DNA from: JACPHB01 sp964495505
GTDB taxonomy: Bacteria > Patescibacteriota > Minisyncoccia > UBA10092
Assembly (NCBI GenBank): GCA_964495505.1
Contig: CAZBVM010000013.1
Span: 1-18,715 of the forward strand
Reading direction: 5' to 3'
Length of the DNA: 18,715 nt
Part shown: in pieces, positions 11,529 to 17,661 of the stretch
Layout of the letters: every line of letters begins with the position of its first letter
Position numbering within the stretch: position 1 is the first letter of the stretch
The notes under the pieces: generated by a model
The model's input: the letters and a program-made list of their open reading frames with translations, nothing else
What the model was told of the DNA's origin: nothing
The model's database searches: none
Program-made: the position numbers and the translations under genes

Positions 11529-13799
11529 TTAATCCGGCCAGTTTTCTACTAATAATAAGTTTTTTTTATTAAACGCTTCCCATATTTCTTCTGTTATAAA
11601 CGGTAAAAACGGATGAAGCAATTTTAACAAATCAATATGGACTTTCAGAAGGACATTTTGGGTTGAAGATTTTAATTTATTGTTAGCCAATTGCTTTTTA
11701 GCGGTTTCAATATAAATATTGGCATATTCATGCCAGAAAAAATCATATAATTTATGAAGCGCCTGCCCAAATTTATATTTTTCAATTAAATTGCCAACTT
11801 CCGCAGTTGTTTTTTTAAGCCCGCTTAAAATTTTTTTATCTACAATCGTTAATTTTGAATTTTGAATTTTGAATTTTGAATTTTTTTGAAAATTGAGAAT
11901 TGAAAATTGAGAATTCCCGATTTGTAATAGAACAAATCGGGAAGCATTCCATATTTTATTGCAGAATTTTTTACCGGTTAACATTGTGTCTTCGTTGAAC
12001 CGAATATCCTGATTACCGAGATTTTGGTAGATTACGCCGAATCGAACGGCATCAGCGCCGTATTTATCTATTAACACAAGCGGATCAACGCCAGTGCCGA
12101 GTGACTTACTCATTCTTTTACCCTCATTATTTAAGATTGTGGCATGGATATAAGCGATTTTGAAAGGTGATTTACCCATAAATTCAATGCCAGAAAAAAT
12201 CATTTTAGCAATCCAAATGTTTAAAATATCTCTTGCTGAAGTAATAAAGTCGGTAGGATAATATGTTTTAAGGTCGTTTGTTTTGTCGGGCCAGCCAAGT
12301 GCTGCGAATGGCCAAAGTGCTGAAGAAAACCAGGTATCGAGGACATCGGCGGATTGTTTCATTGCGCAGTTTTTGCAAAATGGACATTGTTTTGGTTCGA
12401 TAGCCGACACAATAAATTGCTCTGCCGATGAATTTTCAATTTTAAATTTTAAATTTTCCAATTGTTTAGAAATTAGAAATTGAGAATTAGAAATTCCAAT
12501 CTGGTTTTCACAAAACCAGATTGGCAATTGGTGTCCCCACCAAAGTTGCCGGGAGATATTCCAATCCCTTTCGTTTTTAAGCCGGTCTAATAAAACTTTT
12601 TCCCATTTTTTCGGATGGATTACCATTTCTTTATTTTTTATTACACCAATTGCTGATTTAGCAAGTTTGTTCATTTTTAAAAACCACTGTTGCGAAAGGC
12701 GAGGTTCAATTTTGGTACCACAACGTTCACAGTAGGCTACATTATGAACATAGTCTTCAAATTTTTCCAACAGACCCAATTTTTTAAGCTCTTCAATAAC
12801 TTTCTCGCGGCACTCGTTGACTTTTAGGCCTTCACATATTTTTCCAGCTTCGTTTGTCATAATTCCTTTTTCGTTGATAATCTGCGGTTTTGGCAGATTG
12901 TGTCGCAGCGAAATCTCAAAATCGGTCGCGTCATGAGCCGGCGTTACTTTAACGGCGCCGGTTCCAAATTTCATGTCAACGGCAATATCAGAAATAATAG
13001 GAATTTTACGGTTTTGTATCGGCAGGATGACAAATTTTCCAATTAAATTTTTATATCGACTATCTTTAGGGCTAACTGCCACTGCTGTATCGCCAAGCAT
13101 GGTTTCGGGACGGGTAGTCGCCACCATGATGTATTTTGTATTTTGTATTTTGTATTTTGTATCTAACGGATATTTAATAAAATATAATTTACCTTTTTCT
13201 TCTTTATATTCTACTTCCAGATCGGAAATTCCTGTTTCACATCTCGGACACCAGTTGATTACGCGCTCACCGCGATAAATCAACCCCTTTTTGTAATAAT
13301 GGTTAAATGCGAATTGGACCGCTTTGGTATATCCAGAATCCATTGTATACCTGGTTCGCGACCAGTCCGGAGATACACCCAATTTTTTTAATTGGTTTAA
13401 AATAATACTGCCATACTTTGCTTTCCACTCTTTAACTTTCTCAACAAATTTTTCTCTTCCTAAATCTTGGCGGCGCAAACCTTCTTGGCGCAATTCTTTT
13501 TCAACTGCGTTTTGAGTAGCAATGCCGGCATGGTCTATCCCCGGTAGCCAAAATGTTTTAAACCCCCCCATCCTTTTCATTCTCACTAAAATGTCAACCT
13601 CGGTATTTTCCAAGACATGGCCCATGTGAAGCGAACCGGTGATATTGGGCGGTGCCATCATCATCGAGAATTTTTTAGTTCTTTTTCCGGGTAATTTATC
13701 AGGATTTAAAAAGCCTGACCTTTCCCAGAGCGTATATATGCGTTCTTCAACATCTTTGGGGTTATAGGCAGTATTTAGTTCTTTGGGTATTTCTATCAT
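11529..13799 (-). CDS. valS: Valyl-tRNA synthetase
   Basis: This 756-residue class I synthetase charges tRNA-Val. APPNITGSLHMGHVL holds the HIGH motif as HMGH (58-61); KRMSKSLG (561-568) is the KMSKS motif. The CP1 editing domain contains ATTRPETMLGDTAVAVSP just after residue 223, and cysteine knuckles occur (CPRCETG, CERCGTKIEPRLSQQWF, CPFCKNC). The anticodon-binding helical domain is present, and the protein ends soon after it (FLPFITEEIWEAFN to WPD), lacking the C-terminal coiled coil of longer ValS such as E. coli's 951 residues. Three segments are encoded by 7-bp repeats: about residues 212-223, 433-457 and 628-651. They fall between conserved blocks and keep the frame. The ATG at 13797-13799 has no Shine-Dalgarno. 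Confidence 0.97.
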   Translation of the reverse strand: MIEIPKELNTAYNPKDVEERIYTLWERSGFLNPDKLPGKRTKKFSMMMAPPNITGSLHMGHVLENTEVDILVRMKRMGGFKTFWLPGIDHAGIATQNAVEKELRQEGLRRQDLGREKFVEKVKEWKAKYGSIILNQLKKLGVSPDWSRTRYTMDSGYTKAVQFAFNHYYKKGLIYRGERVINWCPRCETGISDLEVEYKEEKGKLYFIKYPLDTKYKIQNTKYIMVATTRPETMLGDTAVAVSPKDSRYKNLIGKFVILPIQNRKIPIISDIAVDMKFGTGAVKVTPAHDATDFEISLRHNLPKPQIINEKGIMTNEAGKICEGLKVNECREKVIEELKKLGLLEKFEDYVHNVAYCERCGTKIEPRLSQQWFLKMNKLAKSAIGVIKNKEMVIHPKKWEKVLLDRLKNERDWNISRQLWWGHQLPIWFCENQIGISNSQFLISKQLENLKFKIENSSAEQFIVSAIEPKQCPFCKNCAMKQSADVLDTWFSSALWPFAALGWPDKTNDLKTYYPTDFITSARDILNIWIAKMIFSGIEFMGKSPFKIAYIHATILNNEGKRMSKSLGTGVDPLVLIDKYGADAVRFGVIYQNLGNQDIRFNEDTMLTGKKFCNKIWNASRFVLLQIGNSQFSILNFQKNSKFKIQNSKLTIVDKKILSGLKKTTAEVGNLIEKYKFGQALHKLYDFFWHEYANIYIETAKKQLANNKLKSSTQNVLLKVHIDLLKLLHPFLPFITEEIWEAFNKKNLLLVENWPD
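11851..11943. repeat. 7-bp array plus 12-bp hairpin inside valS (site 1)
   Basis: Four tandem AATTTTG units (11851-11878), a T run, then inverted-orientation units AAAATTG/AGAATTG to 11913. Directly beside it, TTCCCGATTTGT (11914-11925) and ACAAATCGGGAA (11932-11943) form a perfect 12-bp hairpin with a 6-base loop. The outer copy encodes the ASRFV of the synthetase. The array encodes NSQFSILNFQ and similar residues. Confidence 0.85.
12431..12524. repeat. 7-bp array plus 13-bp hairpin inside valS (site 2)
   Basis: Degenerate AATTTTC/AATTTTA units in one orientation then TTAGAAA/TTGAGAA units in the other (12431-12495). They abut CCAATCTGGTTTT (12496-12508), loop CAC, and AAAACCAGATTGG (12512-12524), a perfect 13-bp hairpin. 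The host side encodes the conserved LPIWF after the GH of WWGHQ; the rest encodes ENQIGISNSQF and the following residues. Confidence 0.85.
13131..13162. repeat. Tandem 7-bp array inside valS (site 3)
   Basis: Four and a half exact GTATTTT units encode KYKIQNTKYI on the coding strand, immediately before the editing-domain block MVATTRPETML. No hairpin partner is seen beside this one. Confidence 0.85.
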
Positions 13800-13933
13800 T
13801 TTATTATGTCAGTTAATTTTCAATTTCTAATTTTCAATTTTCAATCAATGATTTAATTTTCAATTTTAAAATGTTTGGAAATTAATTCATTGAAAATTCA
13901 ATGTAAATTGTAAATTGATAATTGAAAATTGAC
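13800..13933. repeat. AT-rich 7-bp repeat cluster between tsaD and valS
   Basis: The 134-base gap consists of AATTTTC/AATTTCT-type units followed by AAAATTG/TAAATTG units, giving extensive self-complementarity. 13846-13863 pairs with 13875-13892 at 16 of 18 positions around an 11-base loop, and GTCAATTTTC-like ends face each other at about 13808 and 13930. No promoter or Shine-Dalgarno for valS is evident in it. Confidence 0.65.
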
Positions 13934-15112
13934 TTATAACCTAAGATTAGCATTTACTTCGATTTTTTTCCATGAATCCGGCTTCGGTTTATTTTTTAGA
14001 CCTGCCTGCCGATAGGCAAGGTAATCAAAATATCCGGTGGCGGCAATCATCGCCGCGTTATCTGTGGTATAGGCGAAATCAGGAGCGAAAAAAGGAATTT
14101 GGAGCGGCGCGATTTTTAAGGCCATTTCTCTGCGTAATTTTTTATTTGCCGCCACTCCGCCGGCAATCATAACCGTTTTCGGCCGGAAATTTTTTACCGC
14201 TTCTAAGGTTTTAACGACTAAAACGTCAGTGATGGCCTCTTGAATTTCATGCGCCACGGATGACACGTTTTTTCCTTTATGTGAATAGAGAACCGCGGTT
14301 TTAAGACCGGAAAAACTGAAATTATAATCTTTTGAATTTATCATCGGCCTTGGTAAATCGTACTTGGAAGCGGAGCTTCCAAGTGGGAAAAATGGGGTTT
14401 TCTTTTTAAATTTGTCGGCTAAAACGGCGATGGCAGGGCCGCCCGGAAAACCGAAACCCAAAATCCGCGCAGTTTTATCAAAACACTCGCCGGCAGCATC
14501 ATCTAAGGTCTCGCCGATAATTTTGTATTTTCCATAATCCTTCATCAAAACAAGTTCCGTATGCCCGCCGGAAACAATTAAAATTAAAGCTGGAAACAAA
14601 GATTTTGTATTTTGCCCGCCCGCTTCGAATCGCGAAGCGAGTCGGGCGGGTATTTGGTATTTAGTATTTGGTAATTGGGATTTTTTTGAAAATTGAAAAT
14701 TGGAAATTGGAAATTCTCGAATTGGTTCTAACCAATTTGAGTAGATGTGTCCTTCAATATGATTTACTCCGATAATCGGTTTTTTCCATTTGTAAGCCAA
14801 GGCGCGGGCGAAATTAACACCAACCAAAAGCGAAGGTAAAAGTCCCGGCCCTCGCGTTACCGCTATCAATCCAATATCTTCACTATTGATGTCCGACATC
14901 AATAGTGCGGCTTTGACTGTGGGAGCGATTTTTTGGAGGTGAGCGCGACTAGCAAGGTTGGGCACGATGCCGCCGAATTTTTTGTGAATCGCGACTTGAG
15001 AATAGGAAACATTTGATAAAACGGAAAAGGAAGGATTATCAAATCCTCCTTTCGCTCCTATCATAGCCGCCGCGGTATCATCGCATGACGTTTCAATTCC
15101 TAAAATATACAT
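13934..15112 (-). CDS. tsaD: tRNA N6-threonylcarbamoyladenosine transferase TsaD
   Basis: The protein transfers threonylcarbamoyl to A37 of ANN-decoding tRNAs, working with TsaB/TsaC/TsaE, which are not encoded here. MYILGIETSCDDTAAAM is the ASKHA nucleotide fold start. NHIEGH gives metal ligands H118 and H122; IVSGGHTELV, GETLDDAAGECFDKTARILGFGFPGGP, FSFSGLKTA, VMIAGGVAANKKLR and TTDNAAMIA (D351) follow in normal order. At 392 residues it is about 50 longer than typical bacterial TsaD. The excess is mainly residues about 130-171, between SNWLEP and FPALILIVSGGHTE, a stretch encoded entirely by repeats. Shorter repeat-like hairpins underlie MSDINSE (about 72-78), PLGSSASKYD (243-252) and YRQAG near the C-terminus. 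The ATG at 15110-15112 has no Shine-Dalgarno. Confidence 0.96.
   Translation of the reverse strand: MYILGIETSCDDTAAAMIGAKGGFDNPSFSVLSNVSYSQVAIHKKFGGIVPNLASRAHLQKIAPTVKAALLMSDINSEDIGLIAVTRGPGLLPSLLVGVNFARALAYKWKKPIIGVNHIEGHIYSNWLEPIREFPISNFQFSKKSQLPNTKYQIPARLASRFEAGGQNTKSLFPALILIVSGGHTELVLMKDYGKYKIIGETLDDAAGECFDKTARILGFGFPGGPAIAVLADKFKKKTPFFPLGSSASKYDLPRPMINSKDYNFSFSGLKTAVLYSHKGKNVSSVAHEIQEAITDVLVVKTLEAVKNFRPKTVMIAGGVAANKKLRREMALKIAPLQIPFFAPDFAYTTDNAAMIAATGYFDYLAYRQAGLKNKPKPDSWKKIEVNANLRL
14362..14384. repeat. 10-bp perfect hairpin inside tsaD
   Basis: ACTTGGAAGC, loop GGA, GCTTCCAAGT. It encodes LGSSASKY, just before the conserved DLPRPM. Confidence 0.75.
14602..14741. repeat. Composite repeat insertion inside tsaD
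   Basis: From right to left, in coding order: CTCAAATTGGTT and AACCAATTCGAG form a 12-bp hairpin with one G-U mismatch and a 2-base loop (14716-14741). Next come units of TTTCCAA/TTTTCAA type, an A run, and AAATACC/AAATACT units. A GC-rich nested hairpin at 14615-14650 (CCCGCC/GGCGGG outer, CGCTTCG/CGAAGCG inner) interrupts the 7-bp array. The whole 140 bases stay in frame. Confidence 0.85.
14881..14907. repeat. 12-bp perfect hairpin inside tsaD
   Basis: CACTATTGATGT, loop CCG, ACATCAATAGTG. It encodes ALLMSDINS in the helix-turn region preceding EDIGLIAVTRGPG. Confidence 0.8.
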
Positions 15113-15149
15113 ATTTATTAATTTATCAGTTTAAACTTTGTTATTCAAA

Positions 15150-15178
15150 TAAAAAAACAGCATGGGCTAACCATGCTG
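15150..15178 (-). terminator. Rho-independent terminator of the M24 peptidase gene
   Basis: CAGCATGG and CCATGCTG pair perfectly (8 bp) around a 5-base loop; on the minus strand seven T follow. It separates the peptidase gene from tsaD. Confidence 0.88.
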
Positions 15179-15217
15179 ATTGTTTGCAAGTTTATTTTAT
15201 TGCTTTTTAAATAGTTT

Positions 15218-16336
15218 TTACGGGAGTTCAGTAAGTTTTTTAGGAGATTGTGCCAGATTTTCGCAACCAGTTTCGGTAACAACCATTGTATCTTCAACGC
15301 GTACCCCGCCAATGCCTTTGTAGTAAAGGCCGGGTTCAATGGTGATAACATTCCCCGCCTCAAGAATTGTGGTTTTGTCCCGTTTTACAAAAGGAGGTTC
15401 ATGAATCTCAAGACCAACGCCATGGCCGACAGCATGGAAGAAACCAAAATATCCTTCTTCGTTTTTTCCAGTTTTAAAGTCTTGTGCCTTAAGAAAATCG
15501 GCTGCAGCTTTGTGAATATCAAAATAATTAACACTAGCTTTTACCATCTCAACGCTCTTACATTGAGCATCGAGGACCGCTGTATACATCTTTCGAGCTT
15601 GAGGAGAAAGCTTTCCCTTAACAACTGTCCGTGTCATATCGGACCAATACCACTTTTTTCGTGAACGTGGGAACATGTCAAAAACAATCGGCATATCAGC
15701 AACAATTGGTCCGAATCCCAAACAGTGTGGGTCAGCTGCCTGGTCACCTGAGGCAATAATGGTCGCATCACAAATACAATTGCGTTTCATCAACTCTGAA
15801 TCAAAGAGTAGTCGAAGCATTTCTGAAGTTATATATTCACCACCGCTCCAAAGTTTTCCATTACGGATTTCGGCATTGGCGAGCATATCAACAAGAATTG
15901 GAAACACTTCTTCCATCGCTCGCTGAGCATAAATAATATCAGCAATTTCATCTGCGGTTTTTATTGCTCTTTCCGGAAACAGAGGGTCAGCAAATTCAAT
16001 TGAAATTCCGTTATCAATAAGATACTTGTATATGGAGGCTGAAAGTTCCGGCTGGGCAGTGACCGAGGGGACTTCGTACTTGCGAAGGAGTAAGAGTGCC
16101 TGTTCTTCTAGCGAAAGCCCCTTCTTTTCTTCTCCTGTTTGAAGTTCTTCGGGAAGCAATACCTCATCTACTTTTGATTCTTTTTTCGCTCTGCCATATT
16201 CAAGGGCATCGACAACCATAATTTTTTTACCATCTATCTCAGCGAAAACAAGCGCATCAAGAGCAAAAAACTTTGTTGCCCAAAGCATATTCTCGTGCTT
16301 TATGGGGGCACCAATAACTAACTTTGTTTTTTGCAT
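15218..16336 (-). CDS. M24-family metallopeptidase (Xaa-Pro aminopeptidase/creatinase type)
   Basis: The 372-residue cytoplasmic protein has an N-terminal creatinase-like domain (about 1-125) and a C-terminal pita-bread metallopeptidase domain. The five dinuclear metal ligands are all visible: D220 in VFDMF, D233 in WSDMTRT, H305 in HAVGHGVG, E334 in TIEPGLY and E348 in VRVEDT. H301 and H312 flank the site as in aminopeptidase P and prolidase. A role in cleaving X-Pro peptides is inferred; proline liberated could feed the nearby proline dehydrogenase, but that link is speculative. A clear Shine-Dalgarno AGGAGAT lies 6-7 bases before the ATG at 16334-16336. It also has its own promoter and terminator, unlike the neighbouring tsaD-valS genes that lack such signals. 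That hints at separate origin. Confidence 0.92.
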   Translation of the reverse strand: MQKTKLVIGAPIKHENMLWATKFFALDALVFAEIDGKKIMVVDALEYGRAKKESKVDEVLLPEELQTGEEKKGLSLEEQALLLLRKYEVPSVTAQPELSASIYKYLIDNGISIEFADPLFPERAIKTADEIADIIYAQRAMEEVFPILVDMLANAEIRNGKLWSGGEYITSEMLRLLFDSELMKRNCICDATIIASGDQAADPHCLGFGPIVADMPIVFDMFPRSRKKWYWSDMTRTVVKGKLSPQARKMYTAVLDAQCKSVEMVKASVNYFDIHKAAADFLKAQDFKTGKNEEGYFGFFHAVGHGVGLEIHEPPFVKRDKTTILEAGNVITIEPGLYYKGIGGVRVEDTMVVTETGCENLAQSPKKLTELP

Positions 16337-16375
16337 TTTTATCTCCTGTTGTTAAGGTAAATCTAAGTAAGTATT

Positions 16376-16404
16376 AGAATACTAAAATAGTGAAATTTAG
16401 TCAA
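16376..16404 (-). promoter_or_regulatory. Promoter of the M24 peptidase gene
   Basis: On the minus strand TTGACT (16399-16404), 17 bases, TATTCT (16376-16381). The leader would be about 35 bases and contains the Shine-Dalgarno. Confidence 0.65.
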
Positions 16405-16441
16405 ATTAGATTGGGTATTGGACGAAGTTAGAATCTGCTTG

Positions 16442-16516
16442 TAGCGCCAGCGGGATTTGAACCCGCGTACTCAGCTTGAAAAGCTGATGTCCTGGACCGG
16501 GCTAGACGATGGCGCC
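16442..16516 (-). tRNA. tRNA-Glu (anticodon UUC)
   Basis: The reverse strand folds into a full 75-base cloverleaf: acceptor GGCGCCA/TGGCGCT with an opening G-U and discriminator A, anticodon stem TCAGC/GCTGA with loop TTTTCAA (anticodon TTC), and T arm GCGGG-TTCAAAT-CCCGC. The D arm is GTCTAGCCCGGTCCAGGAC. CCA is not encoded. It lies just upstream of the M24 promoter on the same strand. Confidence 0.95.
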
Positions 16517-16533
16517 ATTAAAAATTCTAATGT

Positions 16534-16562
16534 ATTTTATCTTATTTTTTTTATTTTGACAA
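16534..16562 (-). promoter_or_regulatory. Promoter of tRNA-Glu
   Basis: On the minus strand TTGTCA (16557-16562), 17 bases, TAAAAT (16534-16539), about 17 bases before the tRNA. Its -35 overlaps the -35 of the opposite promoter. Confidence 0.7.
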
Positions 16563-16584
16563 ACACTTTACTTTGGGGTTATAT
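16556..16584 (+). promoter_or_regulatory. Promoter of the proline dehydrogenase gene
   Basis: Consensus TTGACA (16556-16561), 17 bases, TTATAT (16579-16584; TATATA one base later is an alternative). The transcript would start near 16591 and carry the nested hairpin at 16604-16663 in a leader of about 115 bases. Confidence 0.65.
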
Positions 16585-16603
16585 AAAGGGTATTAACCCT
16601 TTG

Positions 16604-16663
16604 TTTTGACGGCGCTCGGACAAAATGAAAACAAGTTTTCATTTTGCTCCTCGCTTGTCAAAA
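16604..16663. repeat. Nested hairpin repeat, family B copy 2
   Basis: Outer arms TTTTGAC (16604-16610) and GTCAAAA (16657-16663), then GGCGCTCGGA, inner arms CAAAATGAAAAC (16621-16632) and GTTTTCATTTTG (16635-16646) with an AA loop, then CTCCTCGCTT. The bulge sequences match copy 1 at 9912, whereas inner and outer arms are different but still complementary. It lies in the leader of the proline dehydrogenase message. Confidence 0.8.
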
Positions 16664-16705
16664 TAAAAGCAAAAGTTGTTTGAAAATTAAACGCGGAGGT
16701 TAAAA

Positions 16706-17578
16706 ATGGATTGGACGTACGCGTGGATCGGACTGTTTGCGGTGGCTTCAAAGATATTTTTTGTATTATTATTTTTGGCCATAAAGAAAAAATTTATTCC
16801 CGCGTCAAATTACATATCAGCCATTGAAGTCGCCAAACGGCTGCAAGATGAGGGTTTCACGCCTATTATTAATTTACTTGGCGAGCATTATACCAGCCGG
16901 GAAAAAATCAAGCGAACATTCAGGCAATATCTTTATCTTATTGACGAACTCCATGATAGAGGGATTGGGGGCAAAATATCCGTAAAACCGACTCAACTTG
17001 GACTGGCCATCTCAAAAGAAATTTATCGCGAATATATTATATGGCTCTCAAGGCGTGCTCGCAATCAAAAAATATCGGTTGAAATAGACATGGAAAGCGT
17101 GAAATATCTTGATGATACTTTAGAAGTGTTCCAAAAAATTCCCGGGGAATACGGTGTTAAGCAGGCGGTTCAGGCATATCTTGAGCGAAGTGAAAAAGAT
17201 GTTGAAGAATTTATCAACCGGCGCCGAAAAATTCGTCTGGTAAAAGGCGCTTACGCTGAAGGCGATTTCAGCAAATCGGAAACGCGAGAGCGGATGAAAA
17301 ATTTTGCACAACGGTTATTGCTTTGTGGCAACGAGCCGGCAATCGCCACAATAAAAGATGAAGAAATGATTGATGGCGTTTTAAAATTTGCCGAAGAGCG
17401 CGATATACCCAAAAATCGTTTTATCATCCAAACGCTTTACGGCTTCAGAGACGATTTAAAGCGTAAGTGGCGCGATCTAGGTTTTCGAGTGGAAGTTTAT
17501 GTGCCGATTGGTCCATGGCATAAAGCGCTGCCCTATATTTGGCGTCGGGTTAAAGAAATTATTAAATCTCAGTGTTGA
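16706..17578 (+). CDS. Proline dehydrogenase-like flavoprotein with N-terminal membrane helix
   Basis: The 290-residue protein should oxidise proline to pyrroline-5-carboxylate using FAD and pass electrons to quinone. Family blocks appear in order: ISVKPTQLGL (about 91-100), VEIDMESVKYLDDTL (about 125-139), YGVKQAVQAYLERSEKDVEE (about 149-168), RKIRLVKGAYAE (about 174-185), NRFIIQTLYGFRDDL (about 247-261) and RVEVYVPIGPWHKALPYIWRR (about 265-286). The last carries the YVPxG and RR substrate-site residues. Residues about 4-26 are a hydrophobic helix, not usual in soluble monofunctional PRODH, and suggest direct membrane attachment. No pyrroline-5-carboxylate dehydrogenase gene is in the window. 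A good Shine-Dalgarno GGAGG (16695-16699) is 6 bases before the ATG. The prkA-type gene follows on the same strand. Confidence 0.88.
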   Translation: MDWTYAWIGLFAVASKIFFVLLFLAIKKKFIPASNYISAIEVAKRLQDEGFTPIINLLGEHYTSREKIKRTFRQYLYLIDELHDRGIGGKISVKPTQLGLAISKEIYREYIIWLSRRARNQKISVEIDMESVKYLDDTLEVFQKIPGEYGVKQAVQAYLERSEKDVEEFINRRRKIRLVKGAYAEGDFSKSETRERMKNFAQRLLLCGNEPAIATIKDEEMIDGVLKFAEERDIPKNRFIIQTLYGFRDDLKRKWRDLGFRVEVYVPIGPWHKALPYIWRRVKEIIKSQC

Positions 17579-17605
17579 CAAATTTTATAGCTTATTCAAT
17601 ACTCT
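17575..17605 (+). promoter_or_regulatory. Possible promoter of the prkA-type gene
   Basis: A perfect TTGACA (17575-17580) overlaps the proline dehydrogenase stop codon. The -10 is poor: AATACT (17598-17603, 17-base spacing) or TACTCT (17600-17605). The 83-base gap otherwise holds only AT-rich sequence and the Shine-Dalgarno. Confidence 0.4.
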
Positions 17606-17661
17606 AAATATTAAATAAGGTTCGTTAACAATTAATAAACATCTACGCAAGGGAGCCAGAA

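Noticed and set aside
13131..13162. CRISPR-like or VNTR array
   Set aside because: Units are only 7 bp with no spacers and are translated in frame as part of ValS; they are tandem microsatellite-type units, not CRISPR.
16604..16663. Simple terminator for an upstream plus-strand transcript
   Set aside because: No plus-strand gene lies upstream; the nearest upstream features are minus-strand, and the structure shares conserved bulges with the repeat at 9912.
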